The translations under genes were made by a program, and so were the position numbers. A stretch of 40,763 bases of DNA from the NCBI RefSeq assembly GCF_000825685.1, contig NZ_CCXM01000002.1, forward strand, positions 1 to 40,763, in the 5' to 3' direction. The notes under the pieces were generated by a model that did not search any database, was not told where the DNA came from, and saw nothing but the letters and a program-made list of their open reading frames with translations. Positions 1 to 10,232 of the stretch are shown one piece after another (positions within the stretch are counted from its first letter, which is position 1; each line of letters starts with the position of its first letter). Source of the stretch: Rickettsia hoogstraalii. Its GTDB lineage: Bacteria > Pseudomonadota > Alphaproteobacteria > Rickettsiales > Rickettsiaceae.

Positions 1-111
1 ATTCCATCAGGGCTATAGGGTAAATTTAAAGTGATTTATTAACTATAAGCCGGATACATGACTGCATTCGATTTTTTTGCTGTTATATATTATTTTTTTC
101 TTGCATTATCA

Positions 112-131
112 GGTAGGTCCATACATGGACC
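112..131. repeat. short palindrome matching the IS110-type left flank
   Basis: The bases GGTCCAT and ATGGACC form a 7-bp inverted repeat around AC at 116-131. Positions 112-124 are the exact reverse complement of 40648-40660, which lie just upstream of the IS110-type transposase start at the far end of the window. This is probably a scrap of an IS110-type element end, but no transposase coding sequence is recognisable beside it. Confidence 0.45.
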
Positions 132-157
132 AATAGATCTCCACCTTGTTGGTATAT

Positions 158-206
158 ATAAGTTTTTTAATGATCTTAAATATGAGCCTGATAGATTCGA
201 TTTTTT
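158..206 (+). pseudogene. sliver of plasmid rep gene
   Basis: About 50 bases read FFNDLKYEPDRFD and match residues VFNDLKYEPDRFD of the full-length replication gene near 15838-15885, differing at only a few bases. The homology stops abruptly on both sides, so this is a remnant of a second rep copy rather than a gene. Bases 207-388 beyond it hold no gene that I can support. Confidence 0.7.
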
Positions 207-388
207 TGACACTAATTTACTTAACTTGACGGTGCTCTTCGTACTTAAAAAGTCTTGAATAGTCATCTCATATATCACAAAGTATTAACAACTTAAAATT
301 TGAGTTGTAAACGACTAAAAAATCTTGTGTCTCAGGATAGAAGTAGAACGCATTATTTTTTGTTTTGGAACATTTTTGATTTTCATGG

Positions 389-1091
<703 letters not shown>

Positions 1092-1108
1092 GTTGTAACT
1101 ATTACATA

Positions 1109-1579
1109 TTATGATATTTTGATTTTCTTAGCCTTACTTTGTTCTTTTTTAGGTATTTTTATAGACAATATACCGTCCTTAAAGTTTGCTTCTACATGTT
1201 CTTCATCGATATTAGATGGTAAACTAATAGATCGCGAGAAGGAACCATAATATCGTTCCTGCATATGATAATTATGATCTTTTTTCTCAGAGGATTGTTC
1301 CTTTTTGCCCTCAATAATTAAAATATTACTATCTATTTTAAGATCAATATTATCTTGCGTGACACCTGGTAATTCAAGTTCTAGATGATATTCAGATTCA
1401 TTTTCAGTAATATCAGTTCGAGGCGATAACATTCTGTCATTGTAAGAGACAGGGTAAGAATAAGAAAATGAAGCTATTTCATTAAAGAAGTTATTCAAAA
1501 TATCATCAACATAACTTCGTTTATTAGCATTAGTTTGTAATTCTGATTTATTTCTAATACGTGGTAAATTAAAAGACAT
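1109..1579 (-). CDS. small heat shock protein Hsp20
   Basis: This alpha-crystallin family holdase binds unfolding proteins without ATP in the cytoplasm. The protein has about 156 residues. The alpha-crystallin domain spans roughly residues 45-145 (ENESEYHLELELPGV, then FKDGILSIKIPK with the conserved G-I-L motif) and ends in a lysine-rich tail. The start at 1579 (MSFNLPRIR) is preferred over an in-frame ATG four codons upstream because GGAGG lies 5 bases before it. A second Hsp20 gene lies upstream on the same strand, 68 bp away, so the pair may be co-transcribed. Paired hsp20 genes are known from Rickettsia plasmids. Confidence 0.9.
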   Translation of the reverse strand: MSFNLPRIRNKSELQTNANKRSYVDDILNNFFNEIASFSYSYPVSYNDRMLSPRTDITENESEYHLELELPGVTQDNIDLKIDSNILIIEGKKEQSSEKKDHNYHMQERYYGSFSRSISLPSNIDEEHVEANFKDGILSIKIPKKEQSKAKKIKIS

Positions 1580-1647
1580 CAGTACCTCCATAAGTTTAAT
1601 AAATATTGATTTAGTATTAACTTAGCAAAATTTAAAAATATTATCAA

Positions 1648-2175
1648 CTATTGAATTGGTATTTCTTTTGCATCTTTTTCTTTAACCTCCATACGAGGTA
1701 GAGTAATAGTCAGGATACCATTCTTTAAGTTTGAAGAGATATTATTTTGATCTATATCTTCATATAAAGATACGACATAATTAAAATTTCTATTTTTATA
1801 ATCATCTGAAGCATCAGATTTATTATCTTTTTCTATATTTCCTGTAACAAATAATTTATTACTGCCTACCTTAACTTTGATTTGGCTTTTATCATACCCT
1901 GGTACTTCTAATACTAGGATATATTGCTTATCTTTAGTAATAAATCTACTTTTTAAAGAACTTGAGCTATAGGTAGAGAGTTTATCATCGAATATGCTAT
2001 TCCAGTAGTAATCCAAAGCAGAAAAAGGACGTAAGTCGGGAGGATGTCGTAAGTAAACAGTCTGAGCCTTATTATCAGGTTTACTATAGTTATCAGCAGC
2101 AATAACCGGATTAACCAATAAAATGACAGTAATAATACAAGAGAACAAATATGATTTGATATTGTTATATAGCAT
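1648..2175 (-). CDS. Hsp20-family protein with signal peptide
   Basis: This 175-residue small heat shock protein has an alpha-crystallin-like domain at about residues 75-165 (YILVLEVPGYDKSQIKVKV, then LKNGILTITLPR). It begins with a basic stretch and a hydrophobic core ending in PVIAA (about residues 1-27), which looks like a Sec signal peptide. That would place it in the periplasm or membrane, which is unusual for a family that normally acts in the cytoplasm. The start at 2175 (MLYNNIKSY) is preferred over a start 21 codons upstream because GAGG precedes it by 6 bases and because it puts the hydrophobic segment at the N-terminus. It sits upstream of the cytoplasmic Hsp20 gene. Confidence 0.85.
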   Translation of the reverse strand: MLYNNIKSYLFSCIITVILLVNPVIAADNYSKPDNKAQTVYLRHPPDLRPFSALDYYWNSIFDDKLSTYSSSSLKSRFITKDKQYILVLEVPGYDKSQIKVKVGSNKLFVTGNIEKDNKSDASDDYKNRNFNYVVSLYEDIDQNNISSNLKNGILTITLPRMEVKEKDAKEIPIQ

Positions 2176-2369
2176 ATATACCTCTTTAGGATTTATATAA
2201 TACATAAGATTTGTGAACTCACTTAAGTAAGTTTTCACACTAAAAATATAAGTAGTGGAAGGGAGAAATTCAATAGCACAAAAATCTTAATATATTATCA
2301 ATTATCAAAAGCCTCGATTTATCGCTATCTTGCCCAAGACACTGTTTCTTTAAGTATTAAATCTTGACT

Positions 2370-3222
2370 TCTATACTTAATAAGTTGTTAACCATTCCTG
2401 TAGCTTTGAATAACGTAAAGAAGTTTTATTATCTTTAATAGCTATAGCCAATGCTTTTTTCTGTCCAATTATTATAACTAGATGTTTGCCGCGGGTTATG
2501 GCAGTGTAAATTAAATTACGTTTAAGCATCATATAACTTCAAGGTTATAAAAGTTTATTGTGATTTCTTGGTCCTGCTCATTAATATTATTAATAACGCC
2601 TATATCTCCATTATAGACTTCCTTGTCATAATTATTTTCTGTTTGCATCACCTTATCTCCAATAGCAAAAATCTGACCAAATTTAGTTATGCCGCTGCTG
2701 CAGTTTGGATTAAGTATTTTTTGTAATTCAATATTTAGTGATCTTGCGCCAACACCACCTCTTTGCATAGGGCATAATAATTGAATATCATTTATAGGGT
2801 TAAGATTAAATTTATTTGGTATACGATCCTTTATCATCATAATAATTTTATTAATGATATCTTCTCCATGTTCCGCTTCTATAAAATAAAAGTCTAATTC
2901 TCTTTTTGGAGGTGTAAGATCAGGTAAGATACCATTATTCACTCGATGAGCATTAATAATAATATTGCTTGTTGCTGCTTGCCTAAATATTTCAGTTAAC
3001 TTGACCGTCGGCATCACTTTAGAATTAATAATATCCTTAAGTACTTGTCCAGCACCTACAGAAGGCAGTTGATCTATATCACCGACTATTAGTAATGCTG
3101 AGTGTGGCGGAAGGGCTTTTAATAATGCATGAAATAGTGATATATCTACCATTGAAGCTTCATCTATTACCAGATAATCGCACAATAATGGTGAATCATC
3201 ATTACGTTTAAAACCACCATAA
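2370..3222 (-). pseudogene. recD2 fragment, internally deleted
   Basis: The sequence closely follows the intact recD2 at 20539-22743. It contains the Walker B region (VIDEASMVD) through the middle of the second helicase domain, followed after a deletion of about 110 bases near 2528-2540 by the conserved C-terminal piece (2390-2528). The P-loop half and the whole N-terminal half are missing, so no helicase activity is possible. At 3223 the homology ends exactly where a umuC-like gene fragment begins on the opposite strand. The last 20 or so codons differ from the intact copy's. Confidence 0.88.
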
Positions 3223-4061
3223 CTATTAATATAGCAACCCGGATAAAGCAATCTATTAGGGATAATGTTGGTGAATGTATAGAATGTTCTATAGGAATAG
3301 CACCTAATTGCTATTTAGCAAAAATAGCATCTAATATGCAGAAACCAAATGGTTTAGTAGTAATACGTCCTGAAGATATACCGGGGAAATTGTTGAGGTT
3401 ACAGTTATATGATTTATCAGGAGTAGGAAAAAGTACATATAGTAGGCTTAACGGTTATGGAATCCAAACAATTGGGCAGTTATACCAGTGCTCACAACAA
3501 GAATTAAAGAAAAAATGGGGTAGTATTGTTGGGGCAAAGATATGGGGTATTTGCTACGAGGATATGATTTATCGAATTAGAATACTGTAAGTAATACAAT
3601 AGGAAATAGTCAGGTACTAGCTCCAAATCTATGTAACGTTGAATCTGCCCGAATAGTAGACTTAAGTTTATTACAGAAAGCGACGTATAGGTTAAGGGCA
3701 AGAAAGATTCATGCATCACGAATTATATTAACTATTCAAACTGTAGATAGACAAGTATTAAAAAAGTATTAAGATAGCAAAATTATCAGATAACATATCC
3801 CTATCTAAAATATTTATCCAAGGGTGGCGTGATCTAATAAATCCATATATAGAAAATAATAATAAATTATTACCGCATAAGATATCTATTGCTCTTACAG
3901 GTTTGGCAGAGATTGATAATCAACTAAGTTTTGGAGATATGATTGAGAGTAAGCAGAAAAAAAGAAATGCATTACTTACAGCATGCTTGGACAAAATTAA
4001 TAATACATATGGTAATAATACCGTAGTATTAGGATGTACTACTAATAGAAATAATCAGTAA
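3223..4061 (+). pseudogene. umuC: C-terminal half of Y-family DNA polymerase (UmuC-like)
   Basis: This is the back half of a lesion-bypass polymerase gene. It reads from the palm (ECSIGIAPN) through the thumb with its helix-hairpin-helix (LYDLSGVGKSTYSRLNGYG) into the little finger domain (INPYIENNNKLLPHKIS). The frame is broken near 3550-3590 and again near 3770. The front half of the same kind of gene is at 31538-32005. Both halves contain the same roughly 87 bp (3223-3309 and 31917-32005), so the gene was split at a defined point. It stops at 4059-4061, just before the rpn remnant. Confidence 0.85.
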
Positions 4062-4066
4062 TATCA

Positions 4067-4236
4067 ATGAGTAACAAAAACATACCAAAAGATTCTGTAG
4101 TATCAAGTACATCTGCTACTACAGAGCAAGATAGTTATAAGGAACAAATAGACTCAGATAGTAACTCTAATGATAGACCAAGGCATGATGAGTTATTTAA
4201 AAAGGTCATGAGTGAGCCTGTAGCTGCTCGTGAGTT
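4067..4236 (+). pseudogene. N-terminal scrap of Rpn-family nuclease gene
   Basis: The first 57 codons encode a variable start followed by DRPRHDELFKKVMSEPVAAREF, which is also present in the intact Rpn gene at 8394-9464. Homology stops at 4236, and the reading frame then runs into Tn3 transposase sequence. This is the stump of a second rpn copy, cut by insertion or deletion at the transposase boundary. No clear 38-bp Tn3 terminal repeat is visible at the junction. Confidence 0.8.
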
Positions 4237-4280
4237 TTTGGTTAATAATGTACCGAGACTGGGGATTATGGGAACTTTTT

Positions 4281-7150
4281 ATGAAACGATTAAATTCAAA
4301 ATTTACAGACTCACAACACAAATTAATTTCTTCCACCCAAAAGAAATTTCGTTTGTATTATGCAATAATGCTAAAATATTATGAATCTCATCATAGGTTC
4401 TTTGATGGTTTGCCAAAAATATCAGGTTCATTATTAACTAATATTGCTATTAAGTTGGATTTAGATACAACAAGCATTACGATTCCTTCAGCTAGAGCAA
4501 TTAGAAATTATAAAATTAAAATCCTACAATATTTTAATATTACTCCTGTTAAAAAAACTAACAAGACTGATAGGATTAATTTGCAGCTACATTTAAAAAA
4601 TGTAATAAGTTGTGAAGGAATATTTGAATATGAGGTGCTACAGGAATATGCTCAGGATTTCATAGTTGAGCATAATATTTCTTCTATTAGTCAATCTAGT
4701 ATAAGCAGAATCGTAAAAAGCACTATATATCAATATGAAAAAGATTTATTTCAAAGTATAGTGGAATTGAAACAAAAGCTTATTTAGATGAGCTTTTAAT
4801 TATTACAGATGGTATGTCTAAGATGAATCATCTTGTGCGTTGGGTAAGGGGTACAACAATAGAAAGCATAAAATCAGAAACTGAAAAATTAAGATTTTTA
4901 AAGTTGTTAAAATATCCAGACATTGTAACAACTTTAACAACTAAACATTTAAAACGCTATTATAGAAATATTGTTAATAAATATCCGAGTACCATAAAAG
5001 AGATGCCAGATGCTAGCAAATATGCTCAACTGACTATTTTCTGTTTCATGAGAAAAACTGATATTAATGATTCTCTTGTGGAAATTCTTCTCGATACAAC
5101 TCAGAAAATTTTTATTTCTGGAGAAAACAAATCTAAAGCTAAGTTTGCTAAGTTAAAAGAAATTAGGAAAAATTATGATAACAGACGAGTATTAAAGATT
5201 TTAGTAGATACAATCTTAGATAATGAAGAGGATTTGATTAATAAAGCTATATATCCCAAACTTTCAAAGAAACAATTATTAGACGTTCAGCAACAATTAT
5301 CAACCAAGAAGTTAGCTAATAAGTTTAGTGATTTATTATATTACAATACTAGGGAATCTTTTTCTCGTTATTATAGGAAAATTATTGTTCCAATAATAGA
5401 AGTCCTAGAATTTGATTCTGCGAGTAGTAGCAAGATTACAAATGTTATTAATTTAATTAAGGATAACATAGATAATAATAAGCGATATTATTATAGCACT
5501 CAAATAATGGATATAGAGCAAACGGAAATCACATAGGGATAAGATATTTGATAAAAATAATAGAATTAAAAAAATAGATTTAGAGTTATGTGTATTAAAT
5601 AAGTTAAGAAATAAACTAAGGAGTAAAGAGATTTGGATAAAGGGTGGCTATAAGTATCGTAACCCAGAAGAGGATTTACCTAAGGATTTTGATCAAAATA
5701 AAGAAAAGTATTTTAATATTCTGAAACAACCACAAGATGCCGATACTTTTATTAAAATACTAAAAGAAGAATTGAAAAGATCATTATCCAAATTAAATAG
5801 TACTATTCCACAAAATCAATTTGTACATATTCTCAAAAAGCCAAAATGGCATATAAGAGTTGCTAAAATAAAAGAGCAAGATCCTCCAAAACAATTAGAA
5901 TTAATAAAAGAAGAAGTTTTTAAGCGTTGGCCTTCAACTAGTTTACTTGATGTTTTAAAAGAAGTAGATTTGTTCGTTAATTTTACAGATAATTTTGTTG
6001 CAAGTGGTCCTAAAACAGTATTAGATAAAGAAACTATTCGTAAGAGACTACTTTTAGCTATCTTAGGATATGGTACAAATACCGGTCTTAAAAGTATGAG
6101 TAATGGAGAGATTAGTTACCAAGATTTACAATATATAAAGCTTAGATATTTTGATCCAGAAAATTTACAAGCAGCTATTCGTAAAATAGTGAATAGTTTA
6201 CTAAAGATTCGATTTACATCTCTATGGGGCGACAAATACAACATCTGTTGCTTCAGATTCAAAACATTTCAAGGCCTCTGACCAGAATTTGATGAGTAGC
6301 TGGCATCTTCTTTACCATAGTAAAGGAGTAATGATTTACTGGCATGTTGATACTGCATCTGTATGTATTTATTCTCAAATGAAAAGCTGTTATTCTTTAG
6401 AAGTAGCTTCAATGTTAGAAGGTATATTAAAGCATGCAACAAATGCAAATATAGACAAGAATTATGTAGACACACATGGTGCAAGTGAAATAGGCTTTGC
6501 ATTTTCTTACCTATTTTCCTTTGCTTTAATGCCAAGATTCAAAAATATTCATAAACAAAGGTTGTATTATACTGATAAAGAGGATCAAAAAGATTTAAAT
6601 CAGATAGAGGACATATTGATACGTCCTATTTGACTGGGAGCTAATCAAAAGACATTATAATTATATTATACAGCGTGCTGTCTCATTGAAATTAGAGATA
6701 GCTAATACAGAATGCTTACTCAGAAAATTTACCAAGAGCAATGTACAACATGAAGCATACCAAGCTATTAGGGAGTTAGGAAGAGCGGTAAAAACTATTT
6801 TTCTATGTAATTATTTTAATTCTCTAGAACTAAGACAAGAAATACATAGTGCCTTAAATGTTGTAGAACGTTGGAATGGTGTTAATAACTTTATATTTTA
6901 TGGGAAGACAGGAGTATTCCGTAGTAACAACCCACTAGAGCTAAAATTATCAACTTTATGTTTGCATTTATTACAGCTATCAATGGTCTACATCAATACT
7001 TTAATGTTACAACAGATATTTAGTTGAATCATCTTGGGTGGAAAGGATGAGTAATGAAGACAAAAGAGCGATTTCTTCGCTAATTAGTGAACATATTAAT
7101 CCATATGGAAGTTTTAGTTTAGATCTAAATAAGCGCTTAGCAATTAATAT
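4281..7150 (+). pseudogene. tnpA: Tn3-family transposase, multiply frameshifted
   Basis: Nearly the whole of a Tn3-type TnpA (normally about 1,000 residues) can be followed across several frames. The N-terminal DUF4158-type region is at 4281-4787. A helical middle follows at 4814-5536 and continues through 5545-6250 (ELCVLNKLRNKLRSKEIW and LRYFDPENLQAAIRKIVN). The DDE catalytic core is at 6289-6633 (GVMIYWHVDTASVCIYSQ, then YVDTHGASEIGFAFSYLF). The C-terminal part is at 6686-7150 (ELGRAVKTIFLCNY, WNGVNNFIFYGKTG, NPYGSFSLDLNKRL). At least five frame breaks or stops separate these pieces, so it is inactive as read. The res-resolvase module at 389-1091 is the natural partner, which would leave the intervening Hsp20 genes as possible passengers. 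Confidence 0.9.
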
Positions 7151-7281
7151 TGATCAGACTCTTTATTACACAAGAGGCAGCATCAATATGAATAAAAGAA
7201 CCTCACCAAGAAAAAAGCTCTACAATTAGCTAAATACCTAAGATCTGAGTCACCGGATTATGGTTACTTACGTACTGTATT

Positions 7282-7890
7282 ATGTATTTAAGGCAAGAAT
7301 TAGAAGTAGCTGTTACTGTCCAACCTAAAAAATTACCCTATGTTCCAACTGAAGACGAAATACAGAAGTATTATGATGTAATATGGAAAAGTAAAAATAT
7401 ACAAGACATTATAATTATCAAAGTATTAATATATACAGGTATAAGAGTAAGTGAGCTGGTAAGGCTAAAAAAGCCTGATGTTGACTTGAATGGATGTCAA
7501 ATTAGAATCATTGCTGGAAAAGGAAAAAAAGACAGAATAGTACCGTTTCCAAAAAGTTTTCGGGAAACATTGGCAATATATATCACTAGCACCGCAGAGC
7601 ATAAGACTTCTTACCTATTTGAGTCAAGTTGGAAGAAACCATATTCTGATAGAGGAATTAGAAGGATATTAGAAAAATATAGTAATTTGACAGGTATGCA
7701 ACAAAACATTTCTCCACACAAATTACGTCATTTTTTATTTACTTGGCTTAAAAAAAGAGGAGTAGACGATGCCTTTATTCAACCATACTCTGGTCATGAA
7801 ACCCGCAAGTCTCTAGAGATTTATTCAAAATTATCGTTATCGGAAGCTCAAAAAATATATGAAGAAAATATAAAAAATTTTCCTGTTTAA
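7282..7890 (+). CDS. tyrosine recombinase, N-terminus disrupted
   Basis: This 202-residue XerC/D or phage-integrase-type protein retains the full catalytic set: Arg55 (TGIRVSEL), the lysine hairpin (GKGKKDR, residues 79-85), HKLRH with His146 and Arg149, His172 (SGHE) and nucleophile Tyr181 (SLEIYSK). The N-terminal core-binding domain is mostly missing. A matching piece ([20 protein letters not shown]) is encoded in another frame just upstream (about 7210-7280) and ends in a stop, so a frameshift separated the two. As read, the protein would lack most of its arm-type or core-binding domain. It follows the broken Tn3 transposase directly. Confidence 0.85.
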   Translation: MYLRQELEVAVTVQPKKLPYVPTEDEIQKYYDVIWKSKNIQDIIIIKVLIYTGIRVSELVRLKKPDVDLNGCQIRIIAGKGKKDRIVPFPKSFRETLAIYITSTAEHKTSYLFESSWKKPYSDRGIRRILEKYSNLTGMQQNISPHKLRHFLFTWLKKRGVDDAFIQPYSGHETRKSLEIYSKLSLSEAQKIYEENIKNFPV

Positions 7891-7928
7891 ACTCCTCAAC
7901 TTTTCCGCCCCTTGCACGATCTTTAGTA

Positions 7929-8345
7929 TTGGGCCTAAAAAAAGAAATTAGTAATATTCTGTCTAATATGGCAAAACATATTGATGATATATATCAGGAA
8001 AAGCTACAAGCATTAAACAATGCACATAATGATACGGTGTCTGCAAATAAAGACTTGATCAGCACAATGGATAAAAAACTAGATAAATATAGTCAAAAAC
8101 TCTCTGCTAGTGCTGCTCATGTTATCGAATGTAGCAATTTTAGTTTTCTAAAAAATATGTGCCTAGTGGTATTATTCTCAGCAATCATATCAGGAGGTAC
8201 TGCGTATTTAGTGACCACTAAATTTCCAAGATATTTAACTGTTACAGGTGCAAATAATGTGACAATACAAGATTGTGATGTGAGTATTTTAGGAAAAGCC
8301 AAAGATCCTGACAATCTCATGGAAAAAATGACAAGAAAGAAATAG
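7929..8345 (+). CDS. small coiled-coil membrane protein, unknown function
   Basis: This 138-residue protein begins with a long charged helix rich in K, D, E and Q (residues 1-65, likely coiled coil). A single membrane segment follows at about 76-95 (CLVVLFSAIISGGTAYLV), then a short tail ending KKTRKK-like. The start given is TTG, and the frame is open further upstream into the end of the recombinase gene, so the true 5' end is uncertain or lost. The protein is not recognised. Its form (helical region then one membrane anchor) resembles small proteins that accompany mobilisation genes, but that is only a resemblance. Confidence 0.6.
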   Translation: MGLKKEISNILSNMAKHIDDIYQEKLQALNNAHNDTVSANKDLISTMDKKLDKYSQKLSASAAHVIECSNFSFLKNMCLVVLFSAIISGGTAYLVTTKFPRYLTVTGANNVTIQDCDVSILGKAKDPDNLMEKMTRKK

Positions 8346-8393
8346 ATTCAGCAGACTCTAAGTCAAAGGGACCAAGCCCCTTTGACCCAAGAA

Positions 8394-9464
8394 TTAGGAT
8401 TTGAGAAGCTGGTTGATTTCAGAAATAGAGAACCCTGTAACTTTAGAGATAAAAGAAATATCAGAACCAGCAGAAAGCATATTTTTAGCTACTTCATATT
8501 TTCCTTTTGCTACCCCGATCTGCATGCCTTCGTTTCTACCAATCTGCATGCCTTGAGCAATTCCCTCATCAATATATTTATCAGCAATAGTTCTCATAAG
8601 CCCCTCTTGATCTGTTTTATTTAGATGCTTTGCTATGATCTTAGCAAGCTCTACTTGTTTATCTTCAGATACCTTAGCATCACTATACCACAATAACCAC
8701 TTAATGTAAATAAAGCCATTTGCCTTATCTATTTCAATACTACTTTCAAACTTCTCAAGTAAACTTCGCCATAGATTTAATATATCACGAGCCTTGATAT
8801 GTTTAAGCATATACTCCATCATACCAAGATGCTTCTTTTTCTCTATTTCATCATCACTTTGTTTTTGTAAATCAACAAGTAAGTATTCATCTGACATGAG
8901 TTCTTTAGCAGTCTTACTATCTTCAAATAACTCCCAGAAGCTTCTTGGAGCATTATAAGGTTTATCATTTGCATATACCACGATAGGGCATATTAGAGGG
9001 AGTTTACCCCTTTCTTGTTTGTTGTTTGTATTACTTTCATTGTTATGATTCTTGCTAATATGTCTTTCACATAATAGCAGCATGTACTGCCAAAGCCTGA
9101 AAGCCATCCAGTAATCGCTACTAGACTGATGCTCGATTAGTGCATAGACGTAAGCTTTGTCATTATCTACTTTATCAGTAGTACTATCTTTAATATTATC
9201 ATTTTTTAAATAAACAGAATAAACAACATCACTGAATCTTTTTCTTAAGTCCTCAGTAATAAAGCTTTCTTTCTCTATCTTAATAGTATTAAGATTAATC
9301 TTATTCTTAAGTGATACTGGCAAATAATGCTCTAGAAACTCACGAGCAGCTACAGGCTCACTCATGACCTTTTTAAATAATTCATCATGCCTTGGACGCT
9401 CAGAAACATCGCTATTTTCTAACTCTGTTTGCTGTTGTTTCTGATTATGCTCTTCATTAGTCAT
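8394..9464 (-). CDS. Rpn-family PD-(D/E)XK nuclease / putative transposase
   Basis: This intact protein of about 356 residues belongs to the recombination-promoting nuclease (Rpn, YhgA-like) family. Members of this family cut DNA and promote RecA-independent recombination. The diagnostic start RPRHDELFKKVMSEPVAAREFLEHYLP is present in spaced form, followed by the nuclease core (residues about 60-110, DVVYSVYLK then VYALIEHQSS). The C-terminal tail has the typical GMQIGRNEGMQIGVAKG repeat. The ATG at 9464 is preferred over a TTG three codons upstream because AAGGA precedes it by 9 bases. A truncated second copy lies at 4067-4236. Such genes are amplified in several Rickettsia genomes and may be a source of the rearrangements seen here. 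Confidence 0.9.
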   Translation of the reverse strand: MTNEEHNQKQQQTELENSDVSERPRHDELFKKVMSEPVAAREFLEHYLPVSLKNKINLNTIKIEKESFITEDLRKRFSDVVYSVYLKNDNIKDSTTDKVDNDKAYVYALIEHQSSSDYWMAFRLWQYMLLLCERHISKNHNNESNTNNKQERGKLPLICPIVVYANDKPYNAPRSFWELFEDSKTAKELMSDEYLLVDLQKQSDDEIEKKKHLGMMEYMLKHIKARDILNLWRSLLEKFESSIEIDKANGFIYIKWLLWYSDAKVSEDKQVELAKIIAKHLNKTDQEGLMRTIADKYIDEGIAQGMQIGRNEGMQIGVAKGKYEVAKNMLSAGSDISFISKVTGFSISEINQLLKS

Positions 9465-9474
9465 GCTTGTCAAT

Positions 9475-9862
9475 CCTTATAATTTCATGGTCATTGTATG
9501 TTCTAACTCTTTCTCTAGGAGGGGCTCTTTAACTTCTGCTTTTACCTTAGCAAAGGTTGATGCTACATGCTTCTCATCTACGGTATATTATTTTGCATCT
9601 CATGCTCCATATAATGCTTCTCACATGTTGTACTTAAAGTTTTAAACGCATTATGGCTATCAGAAGAGTTAATTAGTATTTCGTGATCCTTTAATATACC
9701 ATGTTTTTGGGCATACACTATCATATTATGCATATTAGTGATTAGCTTATCTTGCTAGGATAGTCTTAGCATTTGATACTGCAGATAATAAACTACTATC
9801 ATACCGCTCTGCATATTTAAGATTGCCATCAAGAGACTTAAAGAACTCATGCTCACGGGATA
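9475..9862 (-). pseudogene. C-terminal scrap of traA
   Basis: Read on the minus strand, this segment repeats the end of the traA gene found at about 31000-31520. It includes SREHEFFKSLDGNLK and the stretch around QKHGILKDHEILI, then the lysine-rich end. Several stops and indels interrupt it. It is a remnant of a second relaxase gene, in the opposite orientation to the main copy. Confidence 0.75.
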
Positions 9863-9998
9863 TAAAAAACTCCTTATTGAAGGAGCACAAAGATTTAATC
9901 TTGATGGAACTCCAGAAAGTTTAGTAACTAAAGAAGAAGCGCCACCAAAAACTAAAAATACATTAAATTCTCTAAACCTAACTCAAACACCTAATTAA
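9862..9998 (+). pseudogene. C-terminal piece of a ProQ/FinO-like gene
   Basis: The frame reads YKKLLIEGAQRFNLDGTPES followed by a short proline- and lysine-containing tail and a stop at 9996-9998. The pattern of a basic helix, GAxRxxLDG and a charged tail resembles the end of the ProQ/FinO RNA-chaperone domain. Only about 45 codons remain and there is no start codon, so it is a 3' remnant abutting the traA scrap. The family assignment rests on this short motif alone. Confidence 0.4.
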
Positions 9999-10232
9999 AA
10001 TTAGACAAGATAATCTAATATTTATAATTTATAAAGTTCGTACCCTTAAGCTATTCAATCTTTATATTGCCTAAATACTATAATTGGTTATCTTTGTGTA
10101 ATAATTCATAATATCTTTCAATAATCTAATTGATAAAATTAAAAAAGGTTATATAATGGCCAGGGCAAGATAGTGGCAATATAAATCAATACCACTAATA
10201 AATAACTTTTTAATAAAACTAGAGAGATACAA

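Noticed and set aside
1..57. transposase C-terminus at the left edge
   Set aside because: Too few codons to support a family, although the nearby IS110-like palindrome makes it possible.
58..258. 66-codon open frame at the start of the window
   Set aside because: It is stitched from an IS-end-like palindrome and a sliver of the rep gene. There is no ribosome site and no coherent domain.
4237..4281. Tn3 terminal inverted repeat next to tnpA
   Set aside because: No GGGG-starting 38-bp end is visible here and no partner could be found, so the border was left unmarked.
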